From: Accumulibacter sp.
GTDB lineage: Bacteria; Pseudomonadota; Gammaproteobacteria; Burkholderiales; Rhodocyclaceae
Reading direction: 5' to 3'
Assembly (NCBI GenBank): GCA_031276375.1
Contig: JAISNE010000091.1
Coordinates: 1 to 6,883, forward strand
Length of the DNA: 6,883 nucleotides
The translations under genes were made by a program, and so were the position numbers. The notes below the pieces were generated by a model. The model searched no databases. It worked only from the letters and a program-made list of their open reading frames with translations, and was not told where the DNA came from. Below, in pieces: positions 1 through 5,587 of the stretch; position 1 is the first letter of the stretch, and every line of letters starts with the position of its first letter.

Positions 1-618
1 CTTCAGAACAATCTGCATTGTGTACCCAGATACCACCACTAATATAGTAAGTATGATAGTCTTCTACCTCCAGATTATAAACCGTAACCTTCAGATAGTT
101 GCTTTCCGTCATATCTTCCCAGTCAAGCTCCCCTTCTTGTTCATTTTCAGGAAGCAATTTGAAATTTTCATAATCGAAAAGAAATCCTGTTGCAGGATTC
201 ATCATTGAATCTAAATCTTCCACGGTCTGTACCCAGCCGATGCCCGGCTCTTCTTCTCGAAATTGGTATACCGGAACTTGAAATTCGACTCTGGCAGTTC
301 CGTCCAGCATGCGCAACAAGTCACCGTTTTTGAGTTTATCGGCTCGCGTCCAACCAATACCCTCGACCCAAAAAGGATGATTTCCCGTCGCTGCCATGGC
401 AGACAGGCTCAGTTTCTGCGGATTCCAGCCATAAGTTATTTCTCGAAGAGTCTTATTCTCATGCTTGATGGTCTTGACCACCCGTTTATATTCTGGCTTT
501 CCGGAACCGTCTTCCGGGCTGGAGAGTACCCAATCGCCGACCTGGATGTCTTCGATCGACTTCATGCCTTCCTTGGTATGTATTCGCGTACCTTTTGGAA
601 AACATCCATCCACCGTTG
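1..618. repeat. Direct repeat, copy 1 (Hint module)
   Basis: This segment aligns with 862-1476 in the same orientation. My hand alignment gives about 52 base differences plus one three-base gap (copy 1 has an extra Glu codon near 251), so about 92% identity. Similarity ends sharply at about 618, one leader's length inside the start codon at 655. The other end is cut by the window edge, so the repeat may be longer. Confidence 0.9.
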
Positions 619-655
619 CCGGAGAATAAAGGGGCTGGAGACATTTGTTTTTCAT
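1..655 (-). CDS. Pretoxin Hint-domain protein, downstream copy (3' end beyond window)
   Basis: This frame is open from the ATG at 655 to the window edge (218 codons), so the C-terminal part is not visible. A short leader, MKNKCLQPLYSPATVDG, precedes Cys18. There the Hint fold starts (CFPKGTRIHTKEGMKSI), followed by the mid-domain GNHPFWV motif and the terminal HTYYISGGIWVHN motif just before the window edge. In polymorphic toxins, Hint domains of this kind sit just before the toxin tip and are thought to release it by autoproteolysis after the VHN motif. The AGAGGA at 665-670 lies nine bases before the ATG and supports this start. An in-frame GTG at 704-706, overlapping the stop of the preceding frame as GTGA, is a less likely alternative because its ribosome binding site is weak. 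No signal peptide, membrane segment, RHS repeat or PAAR-like delivery module is visible. That makes this an orphan cassette or short stand-alone Hint protein. Any toxin domain would be off-window. Confidence 0.8.
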   Translation of the reverse strand, partial: MKNKCLQPLYSPATVDGCFPKGTRIHTKEGMKSIEDIQVGDWVLSSPEDGSGKPEYKRVVKTIKHENKTLREITYGWNPQKLSLSAMAATGNHPFWVEGIGWTRADKLKNGDLLRMLDGTARVEFQVPVYQFREEEPGIGWVQTVEDLDSMMNPATGFLFDYENFKLLPENEQEGELDWEDMTESNYLKVTVYNLEVEDYHTYYISGGIWVHNADCSE

Positions 656-702
656 TGCCGTTTGTCCTCTTTCATGAAAGTAAATGTTTTTGACATCTTT
701 TA

Positions 703-879
703 TCACGTATGCACGATTTCTTCAATCTCAATGAGATCGCCTTTTTTATCGGCAATAATCGTGTCATACTCACCGGATTGCGGTTTCTTGATCTTGTTTT
801 CAATGTCAGGAACGTTTACTACCGTATAACATTTATCGAGATAGTCAAGCCGCCGAACCCACTTCAGAACAATCTGCAT
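703..879 (-). pseudogene. Out-of-frame protein-like tail after the Hint module (possible toxin remnant)
   Basis: The frame +1 to the upstream Hint gene stays open past the Hint stop. From 861 to 703 it encodes 52 residues with a natural protein composition: WVRRLDYLDKCYTVVNVPDI at the start, then ENKIKKPQSGEYDTIIADKK, ending GDLIEIEEIVHT. The ATG at 879 would give a 58-residue product, but no good ribosome binding site precedes it and its first codons lie inside the Hint sequence. The likeliest reading is that this was the C-terminal domain of the Hint protein, now cut off by a one-base shift between about 845 and 880. The GEYD followed by IEIEE recalls the spacing of PD-(D/E)XK nuclease cores, but it lacks the expected lysine, so I do not assign a family. 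Its stop overlaps an in-frame GTG of the next Hint copy (GTGA). An independently translated small partner protein is the alternative. Confidence 0.4.
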
Positions 880-1540
880 TGTGTACCCAGGTGCCTCTAC
901 CAATATAATAGGTATGATAATCTTCCACTTCCAGATTATAAACCGTAACCTTCAAATAATTGCTTTCCGTCATATCCTCCCAGTCAAGCTCTCCTTCCCG
1001 CTCATTCTCAGGAAGCAATTTGAAATTTTCATAATCGAAAAGAAATCCTGTTGCAGGATTCATCATTGAATCTAAATCTTCCACGGTCTGTACCCAGCCG
1101 ATGCCCGGCTCCTCTCGAAATTGGTATATCGGAACCTGGAATTCGACCTTGGTCGTGCCGTCCAGCATGCGCAGCAAGTCCCCGTTTTTGAGTTTATCGG
1201 CTCGTGTCCAGCCAATGCCTTCGACCCAAAAAGGATGATTGCCCGTCGCCGCCATTGTAGACAGGCCCATTCTCTGCGGATTCCAGCCAAAAGCTATTTT
1301 TCGAAGAGTCTTCTTCTCATGCCTGATGGTTTTGAGCACTCGTTTATACTCGGGCTTTCCGGAACCGTCTTCCGGGCTGGAGAGTACCCAATCGCCGACC
1401 TGGATGTCTTCGATCGACTTCATGCCTTCCTTGGTATGTATTCGCGTACCTTTTGGAAAACATCCATCCGCCGTCGATGGATAGCTGATGCGCTCATTCA
1501 CGCGGGTGATTTTTTCGTCGATCTTGAGAGACGTTGCCAT
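845..1540 (-). CDS. Pretoxin Hint-domain protein, upstream copy
   Basis: This 231-residue protein is nearly all Hint domain. A 26-residue polar leader (MATSLKIDEKITRVNERISY and six more residues) precedes Cys27, which opens block A (CFPKGTRIHTKEGM). The GNHPFWV motif (His102) lies mid-domain, and the end is DYHTYYIGRGTWVHN, with His220-Asn221 as the expected splice or cleavage dyad. Family knowledge says such a domain should be followed by a toxin of roughly 80-150 residues. Here the frame ends only ten residues after the VHN, reading ADCSEVGSAA. A longer ORF from an ATG at 1606 exists, but the start at 1540 is preferred because a perfect AGGAGG lies six bases before it. The gene begins 117 bases after the threonine synthase stop, on the same strand, and is much more AT-rich. 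No secretion or delivery domain is present. It could be a processed or truncated toxin cassette or a stand-alone autoprocessing domain. The family call is firm; the biological role is not. Confidence 0.82.
   Translation of the reverse strand: MATSLKIDEKITRVNERISYPSTADGCFPKGTRIHTKEGMKSIEDIQVGDWVLSSPEDGSGKPEYKRVLKTIRHEKKTLRKIAFGWNPQRMGLSTMAATGNHPFWVEGIGWTRADKLKNGDLLRMLDGTTKVEFQVPIYQFREEPGIGWVQTVEDLDSMMNPATGFLFDYENFKLLPENEREGELDWEDMTESNYLKVTVYNLEVEDYHTYYIGRGTWVHNADCSEVGSAA
862..1476. repeat. Direct repeat, copy 2 (Hint module)
   Basis: This is the counterpart of 1-618. Two stretches are identical or nearly so: copy 2 about 1010-1110 and about 1360-1468. Changes are concentrated in the middle of the domain and in the segment just before the VHN motif. 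The sequences upstream of 1476 and 618 are unrelated apart from a similar Tyr-Ser/Pro-rich leader at protein level. The duplicated unit is therefore essentially the Hint domain. Confidence 0.9.
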
Positions 1541-1546
1541 GCCTGG

Positions 1547-1552
1547 CCTCCT
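1547..1552 (-). promoter_or_regulatory. Shine-Dalgarno site of the upstream Hint gene
   Basis: The minus strand reads AGGAGG six bases before the ATG at 1540. It is a full consensus match at good spacing. It fixes the start at 1540 rather than at the ATG at 1606 and shows that this headless cassette is set up for independent translation. Confidence 0.75.
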
Positions 1553-1657
1553 GTCACGTAGTGATGCGGGATGCCGCAAGCCTTTTCGGCCCCGCCCGTC
1601 CAACATGCGCCCGCGCCGCGCCTTTGTTGCCGGCGAAGTTTGCCGCGGGGGTTCCGG

Positions 1658-3094
1658 TCAAACACTGCGCGCGATGAAACGCTTGACCGCCTCGGCGTCC
1701 ACGTCCATCACCTCGACATGTTGAGGCCGTTCTTCGAGGTCCTCCAGGGCGGCGGGACGCTCGGGTCGGCGGCCCAGCGCCTCGGCGAGGGTTTCCTCGA
1801 ACTTGGCCGGCTGCGCCGTTTCGAGCGCCAGCAGCGGCATCCCGAGCGCGCCTTGCTCCCCGGCCACCTTGAGCGCGTCGGCGGTGTGGGGGTCGATCGT
1901 CAGGCCATGTTTTTCATGGGTCCGGCGAATCGTCGCCAGGCGGTCGGCGTGCGTGCTCGCGCCGGAAACGAAGGCGAAGCGAGACAGGGAGGAAAAATAC
2001 GGCGTCGCCGACAGGTCGAAGCGCCCACCGGCGTCTATCCGGCCCCACAAGTCCCGGATCAGCGCCGGGTCGCGGCCGACGAGATCGAAAACGAAACGCT
2101 CGAAATTGGACGCCTTGGAGATGTCCATCGACGGGCTGCTCGTCGCCCAGGTGTCCGCCGCGCCGCGCGGACGATAGACGCCGGTGCGGAAAAACTCGTC
2201 GAGCACGTCGTTCTCGTTGGTCGCCAGCACCAGCTTGCCGATCGGCAAACCCATCATGCGCGCGACATGGCCCGCGCAGATGTTGCCGAAGTTGCCCGTG
2301 GGCACAGCGAAGGCCAGCGTTTCGTCGTTCGAGCGCGTGCCGGCGAAATAGCCCTTGAAGTAATAGACCACCTGCGCGGCGACGCGCGCCCAGTTGATCG
2401 AGTTCACCGCGCCGAGCCGGTAGCGCGCCTTGAAATCGCGGTCGTTGAAGATCGCCTTGACGATGTCCTGCGCGTCATCGAACACGCCGCGCACGGCGAT
2501 GTTGAAGATATTGGCGTCTCGCAGCGAATACATCTGCGCGCGCTGGAAGGCGCTCATGCGCCCGTGCGGCGAAAGCATGAACACGCGGACGCCGCGCTTG
2601 CCGCGCATGGCGTATTCGGCCGACGAGCCGGTATCGCCCGAGGTCGCGCCGAGGATGTTGATTTCCTCGCCCCGCCTGGCCAGCGCGTACTCGAAGAGGT
2701 TGCCGAGCAGTTGCATGGCCATGTCCTTGAACGCCAGCGTCGGGCCGTTGGACAGTTCGAGCAGGCCCAGGCCCGGCTCCAGCCAGCGCACCGGCGCGAT
2801 CTCCCCGGCCCGCGCCGGATCGCGCCCGTGGCAAAAGACCTGGGCGGTGTAGGTCTTGTCGACCAGCTCCTTGAGATCGTCCGGCGGAATGTCGTCGATG
2901 AACCGGGCGAGCACGGCGAAGGCCAGATCGGCGTATGACAGGCCGCGCCATTCGTCCAGCTCGGCGCGCGTCACCCGCGGATAGCTTTCCGGCACATACA
3001 GCCCGCCGTCGGGCGCCAGGCCGCCGAGCAGGATTTCGGTAAACGTCTTTCTGGACGGCGCGCCGCCGTCGCCGCGAGTCGAGATATAAAACAT
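1658..3094 (-). CDS. thrC: Threonine synthase
   Basis: This 478-residue PLP enzyme converts O-phospho-L-homoserine to L-threonine and phosphate, the last step of threonine synthesis, in the cytoplasm. The start FYISTRGDGG, the DGGLYVPE motif at about 28-36, and the Schiff-base lysine Lys123 in SNGPTLAFKDMAMQLLG match the family. So do the phosphate-binding loop SGDTGS at 152-157 and the later PTGNFGNICAG segment. Length fits the longer proteobacterial type. The open frame continues upstream to 3352, but that part is GC-rich, non-family sequence. The ATG at 3094 is chosen because homology begins there, although its ribosome binding site (GGAC) is weak. Homoserine dehydrogenase, a common upstream partner, is not adjacent here. 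Instead a divergent FtsZ-like gene lies upstream, and AT-rich Hint genes follow 117 bases downstream. No defects are seen. Confidence 0.95.
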   Translation of the reverse strand: MFYISTRGDGGAPSRKTFTEILLGGLAPDGGLYVPESYPRVTRAELDEWRGLSYADLAFAVLARFIDDIPPDDLKELVDKTYTAQVFCHGRDPARAGEIAPVRWLEPGLGLLELSNGPTLAFKDMAMQLLGNLFEYALARRGEEINILGATSGDTGSSAEYAMRGKRGVRVFMLSPHGRMSAFQRAQMYSLRDANIFNIAVRGVFDDAQDIVKAIFNDRDFKARYRLGAVNSINWARVAAQVVYYFKGYFAGTRSNDETLAFAVPTGNFGNICAGHVARMMGLPIGKLVLATNENDVLDEFFRTGVYRPRGAADTWATSSPSMDISKASNFERFVFDLVGRDPALIRDLWGRIDAGGRFDLSATPYFSSLSRFAFVSGASTHADRLATIRRTHEKHGLTIDPHTADALKVAGEQGALGMPLLALETAQPAKFEETLAEALGRRPERPAALEDLEERPQHVEVMDVDAEAVKRFIARSV

Positions 3095-3396
3095 GCCGCT
3101 GTCCAAATCTATCGCGCCAGGCGAGCGGCGGGCCGGAAGCCGCACCGCCTGACCGCCGGGCCGGGGAAAAAGGAAATGCCGCGCATCGCGCCACCCAAAC
3201 AATCCACCATATGATTCTCCTGTCAGACGAATCAAACCGCGCCGCGAAGGGCGCCGGCCCGAATGAGTCGTCAGGCGCCGGGCCGCCCGCAAGTTTATCA
3301 GTGAAACCCGGTTATACTCATCCTCGCGGAATCCGGCATTCAGCCTGTCCATTTTTTCCCATTTTGTTTTTTACTTTTGCAAAGCGGGGCGTTGTT
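3095..3396. other. Divergent intergenic region between thrC and the FtsZ-like gene
   Basis: About 300 bases separate the two divergent genes, so both promoters are expected here. The best plus-strand candidate -10 is TATACT at 3313-3318, without a good -35 box. On the minus strand TATAAC at 3311-3316 overlaps it, also without a clear -35. A seven-base inverted repeat (CGGCCCG at about 3255, CGGGCCG at about 3278) flanks a loop of about 16 bases. It has no T tract and is not a convincing terminator. The last 50 bases before the FtsZ-like start are pyrimidine-rich, and only a weak GGGG at 3386-3389 precedes that ATG. Apart from the small ORF at 3109-3210, no gene is supported. Confidence 0.5.
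3109..3210 (-). CDS. Possible 33-residue leader ORF before threonine synthase
   Basis: The minus strand has AGGAG at 3217-3221, six bases before an ATG at 3210. A 33-residue frame follows, starting MVDCLGGAMRGISFFPGPAV, rich in Arg and Ala, and ending in TAG 14 bases before the threonine synthase ATG. The ribosome binding site is far better than that of thrC itself, so ribosomes terminating here could feed thrC. It is not a classical thr attenuator leader: there is no run of Thr or Ile codons. The codon pattern is that of GC-rich non-coding sequence, so chance is quite possible. Confidence 0.3.
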   Translation of the reverse strand: MVDCLGGAMRGISFFPGPAVRRCGFRPAARLAR

Positions 3397-4335
3397 ATGT
3401 TCAAGATCATCAATGAACGGGAAAAACCAAAAACTGACACTATCGTCAAGGTCATCGGCGTGGGTGACGCGGGTGGCAATACCATCAACCACCTGATCCA
3501 GGAAGGTGTGCCGGGGGTGGAATTCATCGCCATCAACACGGATGCGGAAAGTATAAAGCGCAGCATGGCGCACAGGAAGCTGCTCCTGGGCAAGATGGAG
3601 ACCGGCGCCAACGCCAGGCCCGAGGTCGGCCGCGACGCGGCGCTTGGCAAGCGTGAAGAGATCGCCAAGGCGCTGATGGGTGCGCACATGGTCTTCATCG
3701 TTGTGGGCATGGGCGGCGGCACGGGTACCGGCGCGGCGCCGGTCATCGCCAGAATCGCCCGTGAGATGGGGATGCCTACCATCGCCGTGGCGACCAAGCC
3801 ATTCGCCTGGGAAGACGAGCGCACCGAGATCGCCGAGATCGGCATCGTCGAATTGCAAAAACACGTCGATTCGTTGATCGTCGTCTCCTGCGATCGCCTG
3901 GATGTGGTGTTCGGCGGTGATGCCACGATGAAAGAAGTCTTCGATGCCGTCGATAACATGCTTGGCGACATCGTCGCGATCATCGCCAATCACGGTCTGG
4001 TCACTGTCGACCTCAATGATGTTCGCGCCGTGATGGGCAAAACCGGGCGCGCCACGATGGGTTCCGCTACCGCGTACGGGCAGAATCGCGCCCGCGCCGC
4101 TGCCGAACGGGCCGTTGTTTCACCATTGCTCGAAGACGCCGGCCTCTCCAGCGCCAAGGGTGTGCTGGTCAACATCACCGCCTCGCATAATCTGAAAATG
4201 AATGAGGTAAATGAGGTCATGAGCGCCATATGCGAATTTACCGCCGACGACGCGCACATCATTTTTAGCGTGGTTTGCGATGAAAACATGGGCGAGCAAT
4301 TGCGAGTCACTGTGGTAACGACGGGTCTTGCGTAG
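3397..4335 (+). CDS. FtsZ-like GTPase lacking the C-terminal tail
   Basis: This 312-residue protein of the tubulin/FtsZ family covers the whole GTPase core. The nucleotide loop IGVGDAGGNTINHLI is at 20-34, FIAINTDAES at 43-52, the tubulin signature GGGTGTGAAPV at 106-116, VATKPF at 131-136 and KHVDSLIVV at 155-163. The T7 region LVTVDLNDVRAVM spans 201-213, and the end LRVTVVTTGLA is the last strand of the core. Division FtsZ proteins are usually about 370-400 residues and carry a flexible linker and a conserved C-terminal peptide that binds FtsA and ZipA. Both are absent. The P-loop-like GVGGGGGN reads GVGDAGGN, and the catalytic-loop Asn of the usual NVDFADV is Thr203, while Asp205 and Asp208 remain. 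It is probably a paralogue rather than the main division protein, since it is not in a dcw cluster. The ATG at 3397 is where homology starts; an in-frame extension to 3211 is not family sequence. Confidence 0.9.
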   Translation: MFKIINEREKPKTDTIVKVIGVGDAGGNTINHLIQEGVPGVEFIAINTDAESIKRSMAHRKLLLGKMETGANARPEVGRDAALGKREEIAKALMGAHMVFIVVGMGGGTGTGAAPVIARIAREMGMPTIAVATKPFAWEDERTEIAEIGIVELQKHVDSLIVVSCDRLDVVFGGDATMKEVFDAVDNMLGDIVAIIANHGLVTVDLNDVRAVMGKTGRATMGSATAYGQNRARAAAERAVVSPLLEDAGLSSAKGVLVNITASHNLKMNEVNEVMSAICEFTADDAHIIFSVVCDENMGEQLRVTVVTTGLA

Positions 4336-5587
4336 ACGCCGCGCTGGAATGCGGCTCCGCGCGTGGCTTGAGGCGAAAACCAAGCCGCTCGCCGTATTCA
4401 TCCAAGACAGCGTTGATTTCGCGGATTGATTCTTCAACGAATCTTTTACGGACATCATCGTCATGCAATTCCAGGCAAGCATTGTTTACATTCATGAAAT
4501 TTGGCCCCGGCAGTTTTTTCCAGATTCCATATTCCTCGAATTTTTCCCCGAATCCTTTTTCATGGGGAAAGATATTGCGGCATTTCTTGAGCAGTTCTTC
4601 CAGAACCGGCCTGTCTACCGTCCCATTATTCGCGCGTACCTGCTCATTTTTCCCGTTCTTGATGATAAAGCCATACGAGATATTTTCTGAAGTGGTATCC
4701 TGATGCAGGATGAAACACAGTTTATAATTGTCACACAACACGGAGTTATCAACTGGATACTGTATCTCGAAAAGCAATCCCCCTCCCCAGGGCACGTCAT
4801 TTCCATCAGGCAAGACTTTCATGAAGCTCTCATAGAGTTCTCTGGCGATAAGTCTTTTTGCGCTTTCCACGGCATCTTTTATCTTGATTGCGGCTTCCCG
4901 GATTTCCTTGTTTGCAGTAATGTATTCCATGATTTCCATTGATTCTGGCTCCTCCCAGATGTTGGTGATTTTTTGAATGGACTTGGCAAACTGACACAAA
5001 GGCACACGCAGGTCATACGCTTTTTCGGGTGTTTTTTCCAAACACGAATACAGCCATTTTCTGATATGTTCCGCAAAAGAGATATTCACAATCTCCTTGG
5101 TTAAACCTTTCGCGCTTTCTGGGGAAGGCGATGTGCCATAAAGTGTCAGATAGAAAAGATTGATTTTATCGCCTGTCTTCCGACTGCGTTTCACGGCGTA
5201 ATCGTAATAATCCCTGACCTGTTCGTATTGATCGCCAGCATCAATTTTTACCTCAATCGGGATAAAGTACGATGATATTCTTATTGCAATATCAATTCGG
5301 CGATTTCCATCGATGGTGTATTCGTTTATGACTTCCGCAATGGAAATATCCTCGTCCGGTATTTCCTCTATTTTTAGAATGTCACGCAAAAACAGTTTGA
5401 GGTAGGTGATGCCCTGACTGTGACTTCCTTTTGGATCCAGCAGTTCGCGCAAAAAACGACAAACCACGGCTTCTTTGCGCTCTATTCCTCCAGCCTCGAA
5501 AAAATTGAAACGACTGCCGCTCGCTTGGTATTGTGAGTCGTATTTTCCTGAAATTTTCGAAACGTCTTCCAAAAGCGTGTTTATCAT
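4307..5587 (-). CDS. PD-(D/E)XK nuclease superfamily protein
   Basis: This 426-residue protein has the nuclease core in its first third. The motif GNRRIDIAIRISSYFIPIEV begins at 94, with Asp99 and the Glu112-Val-Lys114 (EVK) active-site signature. IDAGDQYEQVRDYYDYA follows, with the Gln-containing helix typical of this fold. Glu39 in the RKEAVVCRFL helix is a candidate further acidic residue. The C-terminal two thirds (about 170-426) resemble the accessory half of the PDDEXK_4-type family; I see no second known domain. Such proteins probably cut or bind DNA and often lie in accessory or defence regions, but the substrate is unknown. Its ATG overlaps the hydrolase stop as ATGA (5584-5587), and GGAA lies eight bases upstream. 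Its last codons overlap the convergent FtsZ-like gene by 29 bases. The gene is more AT-rich than its surroundings, suggesting transfer. The fold call is fairly sure; function is inferred. Confidence 0.82.
   Translation of the reverse strand: MINTLLEDVSKISGKYDSQYQASGSRFNFFEAGGIERKEAVVCRFLRELLDPKGSHSQGITYLKLFLRDILKIEEIPDEDISIAEVINEYTIDGNRRIDIAIRISSYFIPIEVKIDAGDQYEQVRDYYDYAVKRSRKTGDKINLFYLTLYGTSPSPESAKGLTKEIVNISFAEHIRKWLYSCLEKTPEKAYDLRVPLCQFAKSIQKITNIWEEPESMEIMEYITANKEIREAAIKIKDAVESAKRLIARELYESFMKVLPDGNDVPWGGGLLFEIQYPVDNSVLCDNYKLCFILHQDTTSENISYGFIIKNGKNEQVRANNGTVDRPVLEELLKKCRNIFPHEKGFGEKFEEYGIWKKLPGPNFMNVNNACLELHDDDVRKRFVEESIREINAVLDEYGERLGFRLKPRAEPHSSAASTQDPSLPQ
5584..5587 (-). promoter_or_regulatory. 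ATGA stop-start overlap coupling hydrolase and nuclease
   Basis: The minus strand reads ATGA here: TGA ends the hydrolase and ATG starts the nuclease. Overlaps of this kind usually mean ribosome re-initiation and a fixed ratio of the two products. The nuclease keeps its own modest ribosome binding site (GGAA) inside the hydrolase 3' end. Confidence 0.7.

Noticed and set aside
263..829. Plus-strand frame of 188 codons and a matching frame at 1121-1561
   Set aside because: They resemble each other only because the Hint module on the opposite strand is duplicated; they are mirror shadows.
845..880. Programmed frameshift joining the Hint frame to the tail
   Set aside because: I found no slippery heptamer or obvious stimulatory hairpin, so an indel or separate frame is the simpler reading.
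1571..2938. Long plus-strand open frame of 455 codons
   Set aside because: It is antisense to thrC, rich in Arg, Ala and His, and has no recognisable motif. GC-rich coding DNA gives such shadows.
3095..3352. N-terminal extension of threonine synthase to an ATG at 3352
   Set aside because: The 86 extra residues are Arg-rich and not family-like, while the conserved FYISTRG start follows the ATG at 3094.
3211..3396. N-terminal extension of the FtsZ-like protein from an ATG at 3211
   Set aside because: There is no ribosome binding site on the plus strand, and the extension does not match FtsZ N-termini; homology begins at 3397.
3318..3993. Two overlapping minus-strand frames of over 215 codons
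   Set aside because: Both are antisense to the FtsZ-like gene and show biased His/Asp- or Ser/Ala-rich composition without motifs.
4338..4367. Imperfect GC-rich hairpin after the FtsZ-like stop as a terminator
   Set aside because: The stem needs a two-base bulge, lies inside the nuclease coding sequence and has no T tract on either side.
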